DNA of 64,000 nucleotides, from contig KV748195.1 in NCBI GenBank assembly GCA_001692895.1, positions 558,001 to 622,000 of the forward strand, read 5' to 3'. This DNA comes from Cenococcum geophilum 1.58 (lineage: Eukaryota; Ascomycota; Dothideomycetes; Gloniales; Gloniaceae). The notes under the pieces are model-generated. The model saw only the letters and a list, made by a program, of their open reading frames with translations. It did no database searches and had not been told where the DNA came from. Made by a program: the position numbers and the translations under genes. Numbering within the stretch: position 1 is the stretch's first letter; each line of letters opens with the position of its first letter. Positions 23,436-32,876 of this stretch are shown one piece after another.

Positions 23436-24573
23436 TCACTTTTTCTCCGCTTCGACAAGCCCTAAGTACTGCTCAACTAGCTCCTTCACCGTCTCCTCAT
23501 AGGATATAGGCTTCCAGCCAAACGCGTCTTCCGTCTCCTTAGTATCCAATCTCCAAGGTTTCAAAGGCATGCTGCCTTCCAACTTCAAGATCCCTTTCTC
23601 CACGGCTTCCGGAAAGTGGCTCTTTACAGCCCTTTCCGCGTCATCCCAGCAGATGCCCTCCGGAACATCCGAGCTCAAAATATAGTCTCTGTTCCCCGGG
23701 ACAGAGGATTTCAAGCCGTCGATGTGCGCCCTCGCCACATCGTCCACATGTACTGTTGCACCAATCATCGGAGGCAATTTGACGTCCATGAGTGCTCGCA
23801 GCACGAGTCCGGAAGCGTTTGTCATCAATTCCTGAACATTAGTAGCCAGTTCATCCGGCCCAAAAACCATTGTGGGCAGCAGGTTCACGAATTCAAAGCT
23901 CGGCTTCTCCTTCTCCATAAATTCCTTTGTAGCCATGCGCGAGAGAGTTTTGGATGCAAAATAAGCTTCCATTGCCGAGGATGCTTCTGCAGGTACGGAG
24001 CTGATGTCGGCTGCGGTGAAGAGTGTGAGGTCTGGGCTGGGAGGCGCAGGACCGAACATCCAGGCAAAGGAGACGAGGGTGACAGCCGAGGAAGTAATCA
24101 CTACCCGTTTGACTGAGGGAGTGCGGTGGGCGGCGTTGAGGACCGCGATGGTTATTTTTATGGCAGGTGAGATGATATCGCGGTCGTAATCATCGGTCTG
24201 GGGCAGATTAGCTTGTTTTTGATCGGGTAGATGACAGAGGTTCGTTCACCTCCTTTGCAAGTGGGGACGCCACGTGAAGAATGCCAGTGACACCGCCTTT
24301 AAGGTGAGGATCGTAGAAGTCTGTTTCTGAAAGATCCGGAATGACGACCCATTGGAGATTATTGACGTGGGGTGCGACACGACCGTGTGACTCGAGTTTC
24401 TTCGCCTGTTCAGCTTTCCGGATAACAGCGCGTACTTTGAATCCACTTTCAAGAGATAGAATCAGCGTCTTAAATCCAATATATCCAGATACACCGGTGA
24501 CCTGCGAGATGTGAGCAATCCTTCTTCAACGCCGCTTGAGAGTGGCCCTTACGAGGATGAGATCTCCTGCCAT
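23436..24573 (-). CDS. NADP-dependent extended short-chain dehydrogenase (GRE2/DFR-like)
   Basis: Three exons on the minus strand: 24573-24553, 24501-24250 and 24197-23436, with introns of 51 and 52 bp (GTAAGG...GCAG; GTGAAC...CCAG). All joins keep frame, giving 344 aa, the usual length for the family. The Rossmann motif TGVSGYIG is at residues 9-16. The Arg after the second strand (VRAVIRK) favours NADPH. The active-site Ser lies in VITSS (124-128) and YFASK (170-174) supplies the catalytic Tyr and Lys. PTMVFGPDE follows. This is the extended-SDR pattern of GRE2-type aldehyde/ketone reductases and dihydroflavonol-reductase-like enzymes; the substrate is unknown and the location is probably cytosolic. 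The gene is divergent from the transcription factor at 25,254 across 680 bp and may be its target. No disabling change was seen. It is the best-preserved enzyme gene in the window. Confidence 0.9.
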
Positions 24574-25253
24574 GATAAATTGTGATGAAGAAGTATCGAC
24601 GGTAGTATTCCCAAATAATTGACGAGCTTGGTAGGAATAAGACGAATGGAATCTGTAATGATGAATTGAATGATAGAACTAGAAGGAGGATTGAATGCCA
24701 TCTTAAATACAGTTGAAAGAACATTTGAACAAGACCAAAAATTTCCGCAAATTTAACTCGAACTATACAATGAAATCCGAATTGTACTGTACACTAGTGA
24801 TGCGTGAGGCACTTCACCGTCGGAAGTGGATGTCGGCGGAAAAACGACACGGAAAAAGACAAAATATCACCGTAGACGATCGGAGATAACGAGGCCCTGA
24901 ATCGGCGCCTTAGAGCTACTCGCTACATCGCAACGCCACATTCTATTAAGTTGAAGTATTTAAGAAGAGAAGAAGCACCTTGTTCAAAACGGTTGAGACT
25001 GGATACTTGTCGGTTCTGGCGAGATGATGGAAGAGAACATGTCCGTGCCAAGGCTGGTGATTACATAATACATCATCAGCCTTGGCACGGATATGGCGTA
25101 GCATTGTGCACCGCGATTTACCATCACATCACTCCGCTGCATCTCCATGTACAGTACGACAGTCTTTCCGAAAGTCGTAGTATCTTCAATGGCCGGACTG
25201 TTCCGGCCTGGTGCTATAACCAAAGTGTCGAAAAGCCCCCATGTTAAGTCAAA
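24574..25253. promoter_or_regulatory. Shared divergent promoter of SDR and transcription factor
   Basis: The 680 bp between two divergent start codons contain three palindromic features towards the transcription factor: the 58-bp hairpin at 25,038-25,095, the sequence TACGAC...CTTTCCGAAAG...GTCGTA at about 25,154-25,179, and GGCCGGACTGTTCCGGCC at 25,191-25,208. The last is an inverted CGG-type site of the kind Zn2Cys6 factors bind, 46 bp before the factor's ATG, so autoregulation is possible. This is inference from symmetry alone. Confidence 0.5.
25038..25095. repeat. 24-bp-arm inverted repeat (hairpin)
   Basis: Arms 25,038-25,061 and 25,072-25,095 match at 22 of 24 positions around the core tccgtgccaaggctg, with a 10-base AT-rich loop. 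The two mismatches are both G/A type. It could be a regulatory site or cruciform, or the remains of a small inverted-repeat insertion. Confidence 0.8.
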
Positions 25254-27013
25254 ATGGATCCAGCCCCGGAAGTAACCGCTATAATTCCCGGCCAGCAGAA
25301 TGTCACTGAATCCGAGCCGTTCCGCTGCAAGATCTGCTCCAAGGCGTTCACGAAACGTTAGCTTCTTCCTCGTTTACCCCTGACTTTTGTTAGGTATTCC
25401 GTCTTGCTCCAAGGCTGACAACCTTCTAGGGCCATCACGTAACCGCCACGTGCTGTATTGCCGTAAGAAAATAGGGGACAATCTTCCAATGGTAAGAAAG
25501 TCATGCGCAGCGTGTCGAAAAGCAAAGGTAAAATGCAATTCGGAATTCCCACAATGTTGTCGCTGCGTAGACAAAGGTCTGGTTTGTGTGTACGAGTTGA
25601 CTCGGCGGAGTGAGAACTTGGCCTTGCAGCTTGCATCTCCACCGCTGAATGAGCGAAGGTCTGCTGATGCTATGCTTGTCGAGACTTCGAAACTAGGAGG
25701 TCAAAACGACATTTTATGGGACGCCTCTCCGAGTCGTAACAGTCAGGCTTTGCTCAACTCAAATGTCGACCAATCGAGAGACTTGACCGTGGAAGCGGAA
25801 CTTTTGTATCAGAACACCGTATTCGGGTGGGAGCCTGATGCTGGGGGTGTAGATGAACTTGAAGGCTCGGACGTTGGTGTCAATTTATATTCCAACGGCG
25901 CTGGAAACGAGTTTTCGCACGACTGGTTCTCGTCTGCTCCTTTACCAGGCCTAACCCTCGAGTCAACGCTCTCAATACCGGCAGACTGCATGTTCCACAC
26001 TCCCTATCTGGTCCTCCGACCGCTAGATTTTGACTATCGATCTCAATCCACCTCCCTTCTCACGCCTCGGAGCCCTTTCATTCACTCTCACCTCTCGAGC
26101 GGCTCCCAAATTGGCCGAACCTTCCTCTTGCAGAACATACAATCCTACGCCACACTTCTCGCAACTTCCAGCTTACCTCCTTTCATCCACCTCGTCTTTC
26201 TACCACCTCAAGGTCCCTCCCTCCCTTCTTCTGCTCCACTGGAAATTTGCAAATCAATCATTTCTCTATATGCCAGCAAGACAGCCGCAACAAGCCCGTT
26301 CATCTGGCGCGCTATAACGATGGAAATAGACCAATCCATGAAAAAACTTGAAGATGCGGATGATTGGACTACGCTTTCAATGCTCCAAGCGATCACCCTG
26401 TACATTCTCCTCAGAATCTTCGATCAGGACTCATTTTCCGTCGAATTCGACCACGAACTTGTTCATGCGATGACGGTAAGATATCCCAGCCTCGAGAACG
26501 CATGAATGATCGCGAAAATGAATTGATATTTGCAGAAAATTGCGATCAAAGCCGAGCAACGGCAATTTCTTTGCCCGGCTGAGGTGGAAGGCTGGCGACC
26601 GGATTGGAAGGAATGGGTGTTGCTAGAGTCAAAGCGAAGGTTGCTTCTTTCTGTTCCACCATTTCTAAAGCCAATTTTGACGATAAGAGGACAGGACGGT
26701 GACGCTACTCTTCCTTCTTTTCCTACTATTTGACATCAAGCCGGAGCAAAGAGCCAAATCTCACGTCGGGCTTTCGGTCCTCCCACTACCGGCGCACAAA
26801 CAGCTTTGGCAAGCTGACGGAGAAGAAGAGTGGAGGCAGGGGTATGATAAGATGTTGGGAGCAAGGGAAGTGAGGAGCTATTTGAGGTACGAGGATTTGA
26901 GGGATCTTGGGAAGGGAAAGGTAACTGGTGGGAGGATGAAAGATCTGAGCGCATGGATGGTAAGCTGTGATGCGTTTGGGATGCTTATTATGATGGCTGC
27001 GACGACATTGTGA
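25254..27013 (+). CDS. C2HC + Zn2Cys6 fungal transcription factor
   Basis: Proposed exons are 25254-25356, 25430-26475, 26536-26639 and 26695-27013, with introns of 73, 60 and 55 bp. All joins keep frame, giving 523 aa. A zinc finger of type CX2CX12HX3C lies at residues 25-45 (CKICSKAF...RHVLYC). It is followed by a Zn2Cys6 cluster at 60-87 (CAACRKAKVKC...C), spaced CX2CX6CX6CX2CX6C. The middle and C-terminal parts (SPFIWRAITMEI, WVLLESKRRTVTLLF, WRQGYDKML) resemble the regulatory region of fungal factors with this tandem finger layout. The protein is nuclear by inference. The first intron is the least certain: a 57-bp version runs into a stop and a 37-bp version is too short, so the 73-bp version that restores the finger was chosen. 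It is divergent from the SDR and upstream of the MATE relic, suggesting a pathway-specific regulator. Confidence 0.82.
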
Positions 27014-27226
27014 CGTGAAGATTGACGTTGACAAATGTTTTGCCGCACTCCGAGTCGGAAAAGTCATTTCCCGATCTGCACATTATTTTTCCAAAACCGC
27101 ATGTCAGTCTTATGGAGTAGTCAACTATTCGCTCGAGATTCCCTCTTACGTCCGTCTGTCGTTCGTTCGATACTTGGAGCTGGACCAATGACCCAAATTC
27201 AGTCACAGTCTCATTAGATCTCTTAG
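27014..27226. other. Intergenic gap before the MATE relic
   Basis: 3' region of the transcription factor and putative promoter of the MATE relic. No clear ATG for the MATE frame was found here; an in-frame TAG at 27,224 bounds it upstream. Confidence 0.4.
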
Positions 27227-28809
27227 CTGTGGCTCAGCTCGAGCGTGGCTACGCTAATCAGCCAGGAATTCGTTTTCCTTGAGCTGGATGAATCCATCAC
27301 TTGGGACCGGCAGTCAACCGTACAGCAGGAAGCGAGAATACTAGTACAAACTTCGGCGCCGTTAATACTGGCATTTCTCCTTCAGTACTCTCTTACAGTC
27401 GCCAGTATATTTGTTGTAGGGCATATTGGGGAAGTGGAACTGGCAGCTGTTAGCTTAGCGTCAAGTACGTGGGCAATCTCTCGTAGAAACTGGCACCTAA
27501 CAACCGTTAGTGACCGCAAAAATCACTGGATATTCAGTGTACCAAGGACTAGCGACGAGCTTGGATACACTTTGCGGACAAGCATACGGGGCTGGGCGAA
27601 AGCACCTGGTAGGAGTGCATCTCCAACGTATGATCTGCTTTTTAATGTTGGTAACAATTCCAATCGGCGGCATATGGCTCAATGGGACAGCAATCTTGAG
27701 GAAAATAGTTCCAGATGATGAGACAGTTCTTCTTGCGGGGCTCTACCTCAAAGTAATAGTTTGGGGAGCACCAGGTTATGCGATTTTCGAAAGTGGGAAG
27801 CGTTATGTTCAAGCTCAGGGTTTGTTCAATGCTTCGCTCTACGTACTTCTCATCGGCGCTCCTTTCAACCTCTTTTTGAATTGGCTACTTGTATGGGTTA
27901 GTCCTTTGTTCCGCCCTTGTTCATGCAAAGCTCCGCTTAACCTGATCTCTCTAGTACTTCAAGTTGGGTTTTATTGGAGCACCAATTGCGGTTGCGATCA
28001 CAGATACTCTCCTGCCACTTCTTCTTTTCCTCTATGTTTACTATGTCAATGGCCTTGAGTGTTGGGGAGGGTTCTCATCTGCCGCTTTCTACAACTGGGC
28101 TCCAATGATCCGACTTGCATTGCCAGGCCTTGTCATGATACTAGCCGAGTTCTTGTTTCGACGACTCACCTTGCTGCTCAAAGCCTTCTCTCTACTTTAT
28201 GTACCCTAGCGTTCCACCTACCATTCCCAATTAGCATTGCTGCGTCTACTCGTATCGCAACACTAATTGGTGCGTCACTCATACCGGCCGCTAGGGTAGC
28301 TACGGTCGTGGCCATCGGTGCTGGTTTCACCACAGGCATCATAACTTCACATTACTTCTCTCGTTTAAGTCATACATCCCAGGTTTATTCACATCGGAAC
28401 TAGACGTCATTGTATTGACTGTAGCGGTTCTACCCATATGCATTGCTCTTCAGTTAGTTGATTCTTTGGCAACAATGTGTAATGGTATTCTGCGCGGCTT
28501 AGGGCGGCAGACAATTGGTTGGCGGATACATCAATATCTTTGCCTATTACGCAATTGCAATGCCTGTTTCACTTGGGGCCTGTTTTTTGCTAGGATGGGG
28601 CCTCCATGGTCTTTGGACCGGGTCAGTCATTGCGTTACTCATGTAAGACGAGTTTCATGCCCTTGTTGTATAGACATTGGTTCACTAACCGTTGATGTAG
28701 GATAGCGGTACTTGAGGGAGCTTGCATTCTCCGTACAAACTGGCAAGCTGTAGCAGAGGACGCAAAAGAGAACCATGTAACTTTCAATTCTACACAACGA
28801 GTTAGGTAG
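27227..28809 (+). pseudogene. MATE-family multidrug/H+ antiporter, frameshifted
   Basis: This was a 12-helix MATE exporter. Recognisable exons are about 27227-27464, 27511-27896, 27955-28642 and 28701-28809 (introns 46, 58 and 58 bp, GT-AG). Hallmarks include LQYSLTVASIFVVGHIGEVE, QGLATSLDTLCGQAYGAG, LGFIGAPIAVA and GILRGLGRQ. The reading frame changes three times within exon 3. Near 28,150 it jumps from LPGLVMILAEFL to STTHLAAQSLLST, with about ten family residues missing, so this is a deletion. Further shifts occur near 28,355, and near 28,520 one extra base follows GLGRQTIG. No initiator ATG is visible. None of the lesions is a C-to-T stop, so this is ordinary decay rather than RIP. The C-terminus from GYINIFAYYAIAMPVSLGA on is well kept. 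It lies just after the Zn2Cys6 factor. Confidence 0.85.
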
Positions 28810-29064
28810 AGATTCATTAGGGTAATAGATTCAATCCAATCCGCATAGTGCTTCGGAGGCATATCATAGAACGTGCGAAACCGTAGGAACTATCTAAACA
28901 AGTCTTTAGTTAATCCATATGGCAAATTGACCGAACGTGGGCACGGAAGAGTAGGGTGCCCAAAACGAGGCCCGTTGGGAGGGGGGCCCAAAACCGGGCC
29001 AACTGCTCGGCAGAGCCTGTGTCTTCGCCCAGCCTGCTTGCAGTACTGTACCTTCACCTGTCAC
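28810..29064. other. Intergenic DNA between convergent genes
   Basis: A 255-bp gap between the 3' ends of the MATE relic (+) and the pseudokinase (-). A short GC-rich inverted motif (ggcccgttggg...cccaaaaccgggcc) lies at about 28,970-29,000. Nothing else is recognised. Confidence 0.4.
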
Positions 29065-30148
29065 TTATACATTCCAGAACCGGCGAGCAGAAACTTGGGC
29101 AAGTGAAACCAACCGGACAAGCGTTGCAATTCTCGACTTTTTCAAAAGCTGGTGCTGCATCATTATCATTAGCGCATCTCCTAATGAGCTGCTAATAGGA
29201 TTACTCACCGTGGATAGTTGTTCTGCGGACTTAGTTTTTGTCAACGTTAAGAAATCAACTGCTTCAACTGACCAGTTTGTTGGGTATCCAGCCTTATTCT
29301 CCATTAGCTGTTCCATTACTTCGCCTAATGCTCGTACATCAGTTCGACTATTCTTCAAATCCATATCAATACAATTTTCTGGATTTGCTGAAGCGGATGC
29401 GTTGTTAGTAAGAGAGCTCTACTCAACTCGATTGACGTACCAACTTTGCCCACCCCTTTTTTAGTCAAAAGGATATTTGACCGGGTGATACCACCATGAA
29501 CCAGTCCCTTTGACTGAAAGTATACTAACAAGTCAAGAACCTGACTTTAGTTAGCACTGTCGTGATGTTAGTTAAGAGTTCAAACAACTCTACCTGGGTT
29601 ATAATCGCCGCTAATTGGATCTCGTTGGGGCGAGCGATTATCAACTCCTCTAATGACACTTCTGCATCTTCGGAAATGATGGAGTACTCGTTATCATGAG
29701 AGAACAATACGAGTGGTGTCAGGATATTAACGTGTTTCAACCGACGCAGCAAGTTTAGCTTCTGCTTTGCATCGGGGCCTGAAAGACTGCGCATGGTAAA
29801 CATGTCCTCAGTTTCCGGGACCAGACAAACTCTTATAACAGAACCGCCCAGCTCAATCCCGTATGCTTTCTCATAGTATACCAATGGCGATGCTTCATTA
29901 ATGTGCGGAAATGCCTCAGGCGGTGGAAGGGTAGCAGGCGTGTTCGATCTAGCCGGCGTGTTCAACTTAGCAAATGTGTTCAGTCTAGGGACCTCGCGTA
30001 AGTTCAATTTCGAGTAATTTGGTTTAGGTACTTCAAGAACTTTCGTGGTTTCCACCTTACCATCGCGTGGGAGCGCTAACTCCTTGCTTATATTGAAAAG
30101 ATCACTGCCAGGAAATCTGGTGTCCCGCTTCCCTTGGATAAAGGCCAT
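29065..30148 (-). CDS. Fungal pseudokinase
   Basis: Four exons on the minus strand: 30148-29594, 29540-29441, 29387-29209 and 29154-29065, with introns of 53, 53 and 54 bp (GTAGAG, GTACGT and GTGAGT donors; CAG acceptors). All are in frame, giving 307 aa. About 95 low-complexity residues (KLNTPARSNTPATLPPP) precede a kinase-like fold. The catalytic signs are missing. The beta-3 Lys region reads MFTMRSL. The HRD loop is HGGITRSNILL (from residue 200), without the Asp. No DFG is present after KKGVGKV. The C-lobe pattern DVRALGEVMEQL and the tail VRLVSLAQVSARRF are kept, so a folded, non-catalytic kinase domain is likely, perhaps a scaffold or regulator. It matches my memory of fungal protein-kinase-like genes that are abundant and variable in ascomycetes. 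It is divergent from the DUF3723 relic. No stop or frameshift was seen. Confidence 0.82.
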
Positions 30149-30392
30149 TGTGTAAATACGAAAAACTTAACTTCTTAAAACTTGAATTTCCAGAGCTTCT
30201 TAAGCCAAACTGCCATGAAGTTTTGTTATTATGGTGTGTTCTTGGAAGGGGCCCAGAAATGGGACCAGTCTGGAGGCAGCTAAGGGGGTTTAGAACCGAC
30301 CCCCCCCCCTCTCTTACTGTCGAAAACATCAAGGAGGTCCGAGAAGAAAGCAAGATGATGGATCAAGTTTTGATTGATCTATCCTTTGCAAA
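30149..30392. promoter_or_regulatory. Short divergent intergenic region
   Basis: About 245 bp between the pseudokinase start and the first usable ATG of the DUF3723 relic. It contains a C run at about 30,299-30,310. It may hold both promoters, or the lost N-terminus of the DUF3723 gene. Confidence 0.4.
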
Positions 30393-31562
30393 ATGGATCA
30401 AGAAGTACAGAACATCGAGTCCAAGCTCAGTACTAATAGGAACGTATTCTTCAGAGGAACCGCCAAGATCAAACTTTAGCATCTTCGCTTTGTCCATGTT
30501 CATGATCGAAAACGCGATGATAGTAAACTAATAGAAGAGCTGGAAGGGAAGTTCAAAGAGCGAGGTTGCCGTCGACTAGAACCGAAGAATCACATTCCAG
30601 CCATCATAGATCAAACGACATTGGACGACGCTATAAGCATATCGAACGGAGTGAACGCTAAAACTCTGTTAGAAAATCCGAAGAAAGGACCGCCAGAGCT
30701 GAAATTTGATGCAAACTTTAGTATTGAATGCCTTGACGGCCGTCTTCGTGCTGAGGCAGGCAAAACAGTCCTAAGTCAGGAAGACAGGTGGTAGGCCGTC
30801 GATCTATATCTCAAAGGTTAGTACGATCGCTGGAACATATGTAAGCAGTATTAATATCTTTCTAGATGGGAGTGAGGACTTACAAAAGGCTTTATCTGAC
30901 GAATACTTAAACTCGGTGAACTTCTCAGATGGCGAAATATACCTGAAGATCAGATACTACACGATGCTGATGCTAACTACTCGATCAGCTGGAACGTCAT
31001 TCGCTCTGAAATGTATGTGGAACCGTCTGAGCAAGGACAAACGAAGCGATCTCAAGCAATTGCTAAAGCATGCGCCAATTGCTGCCAAGCTAGATGCTCT
31101 GGCAGTGTTTCCGGGCCTTTGGTGTGGCTTTCAGATATGCCATAAGTGGATCAACAAATGCGATGAGGTATGTTAAGACAGTGTCATTCGATATATCCCG
31201 CTAATTGTAAGCAAGTTAATATTATGTTACCTTCAAACTATCTATGACGTACTTACAACACTATTTGGAAGCAAAACGGAGTTGTACAGCGGTTTGGACC
31301 GACCATCGGCTGACTTTCTACAAGGCCGAGCACCCGGTACATGTAACGAGGACTTGGACGCCCTTAGGAAGCCGTTCGACAAGGGCGAACTCTTTCAGTC
31401 GATCAAAGACCCAGCGAACCGGCAAATGATCTGGAGAAATCTCCAAAACATCAAGTATTTGATTCCTACCCTCTATACTCTGTTCGAAGATGTGAAGTAT
31501 CTTAAGGAACCAGCAAACAGCGTGGTTTTCAATATCAATACTGCCAATAATATTGATCAATA
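30393..31562 (+). pseudogene. DUF3723-family protein relic, truncated
   Basis: One frame with two introns (30817-30865 and 31168-31215) reads as the fungal DUF3723 family: FKERGCRRLEPKNHIPAIID, FSIECLDGRLRAEAGK, LKQLLKHAPIAAKLDAL, FPGLWCGF, TELYSGLDRPSADFLQGRAPG and IKYLIPTLYTLFEDVKYL. Two in-frame TAG codons break it, at 30,477-30,479 and 30,792-30,794. The second replaces the second W of the family's WW-VDLYL motif, and both fit RIP-type transitions. Family likeness stops at about 31,532 (KEPANSVVF), followed by a few foreign codons and a stop. Members are normally much longer, so the 3' half was lost where the repeat block begins. The family's biochemical role is unknown. The ATG at 30,393 may not be the true start. 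Confidence 0.8.
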
Positions 31563-32110
31563 TTGTTACTAATCAATATTGGCGAGTATTGGCGAGTATT
31601 GGCGATATTTGTAATATTTGCAGATCTTCTTGGCACCCCTTTAAGTTTTGGCCCTGCTAGTTGTATATCCTCTAAATAATATATATATATCCCCTAATTA
31701 ATATATATACACCCTCTAAATAATATATATATACTGCCTATATAAATAAACTTAGATCCTTCCTCTTTACATTAAAATATTATATATATCCGCGAGTAAC
31801 TATTATATACCTATATCTAAATTAATACCTTATATTTACTCTATTTTCTCTATATCTACTATAGCTTTTAATTTACCTCTATTAAAGCTATATAATTATA
31901 TAAGCTTTACTTTTAATAATATCTATAAGTTTATTAAAGGGTAGGGCTATATAATATTAATTGTCTGCTTAAAAACTAATAAGTAATTACTGCCTACTAT
32001 ATAAAAAATATAGCTCTATAGGCGTAGGTATAGGTATACCTATAGAGGCAGCTTATAGGTAATAAGTAGAGGTAGTAGTAGCTAAATTAGTTTATATACT
32101 GCTTTATAAA
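31546..32110. repeat. AT-rich DNA at the right edge of the gene island
   Basis: It starts with a short tandem (gagtattggc, about three copies at 31,578-31,606) and continues as AT-rich, TA-dense DNA (ctaaataatatatatat variants at about 31,670-31,740). No gene is seen. This is the pre-insertion target of the copia element that starts at 32,111. Confidence 0.5.
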
Positions 32111-32331
32111 TATATAATTACAGCACCTAGTATACCAAACGCGTGTCTACGCGTTTGGTGCACCAACCACTTACTTATAACTAATTAGGGGGGAGGGCGC
32201 GTTAGTATATAGACTACGTAGTCTACCTTAATAGAATTGACAGTCACTACTAATCCAAAAGAGTATACAATACTATACGTATTTCGTGCCCCTGGATATA
32301 ACTTACTTATATTATTAAATTAATACAAACA
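32111..32331 (+). repeat. 5' LTR of element D
   Basis: 221 bp. It aligns without gaps to 60838-61058, and the differences I saw are transitions. It contains the palindrome caaacgcgtgtctacgcgtttg. Confidence 0.9.
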
Positions 32332-32680
32332 CTGATCAGTAAGCGCGCACAGATTAGCAATTACTTAATACCTCCCCCAAGCGGTATATAATAGCGACCA
32401 CCCGTTTAATCCTAGTACGACCTGCTAGAAGGTCGGAAGTTGGGGATTACGGACTAAATCACCATCTCTATATACTTATTTAAGTCTTAGTACGGTTTAC
32501 TAAAAGTTTATAAACGCGAATATAGATCTTTACGGAACCCCTTATTAGGGTGGTTTTGGATAATGCGAATAAGCGAGCATAAAATATCCTTTATCTAATA
32601 GAATATGCATAAATATCGCAATCGATAAGGATAAAAGTGCCCTATGCGGAGCTTTTCTACCNCAACCAGGCAGAATTTGG

Positions 32681-32820
32681 TAGATATTGCGGATATTGTA
32701 GATATTATNGATATTGCAGATATTGCGGATACCGCAGATATTGCGGATATTGCAGATATTGCAGATATTATAGATATTGCGGATATTACGGATATTGCGG
32801 ATATCGCGGATATTATAGAC
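32681..32820. repeat. 9-bp minisatellite (gatattgcg) inside the hAT end
   Basis: About 15 copies of gatattgcg with variants (gatattgta, gatattata, gatatcgcg). Ambiguous bases (n) at 32,662 and 32,709 suggest the assembly had trouble here. The open frames across it are repeat artefacts. Confidence 0.88.
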
Positions 32821-32876
32821 CTTCCCCCCCTAACTATATAATAGCTAAATACTTAAAGAAAAATTACTTATTTCTC

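Noticed and set aside
23616-24116. 166-codon plus-strand open frame
   Set aside because: It overlaps the SDR gene antisense, and the SDR has all family motifs and introns; this is a shadow.
24470-24724. Minus-strand open frame with a hydrophobic start upstream of the SDR
   Set aside because: It runs through SDR intron 1 in another frame; the spliced SDR model explains the region.
25357-25413. 57-bp or 37-bp version of the first intron of the transcription factor
   Set aside because: The 57-bp version runs into a stop at once, and the 37-bp version is shorter than plausible and spoils the zinc finger.
32111-32331. The 221-bp repeats at 32.1 and 60.8 kb as two independent solo LTRs
   Set aside because: Neither has its own flanking duplication, whereas the outer flanks ATAAA/ATAAG match as a pair, and the intervening copia parts add up to one element.
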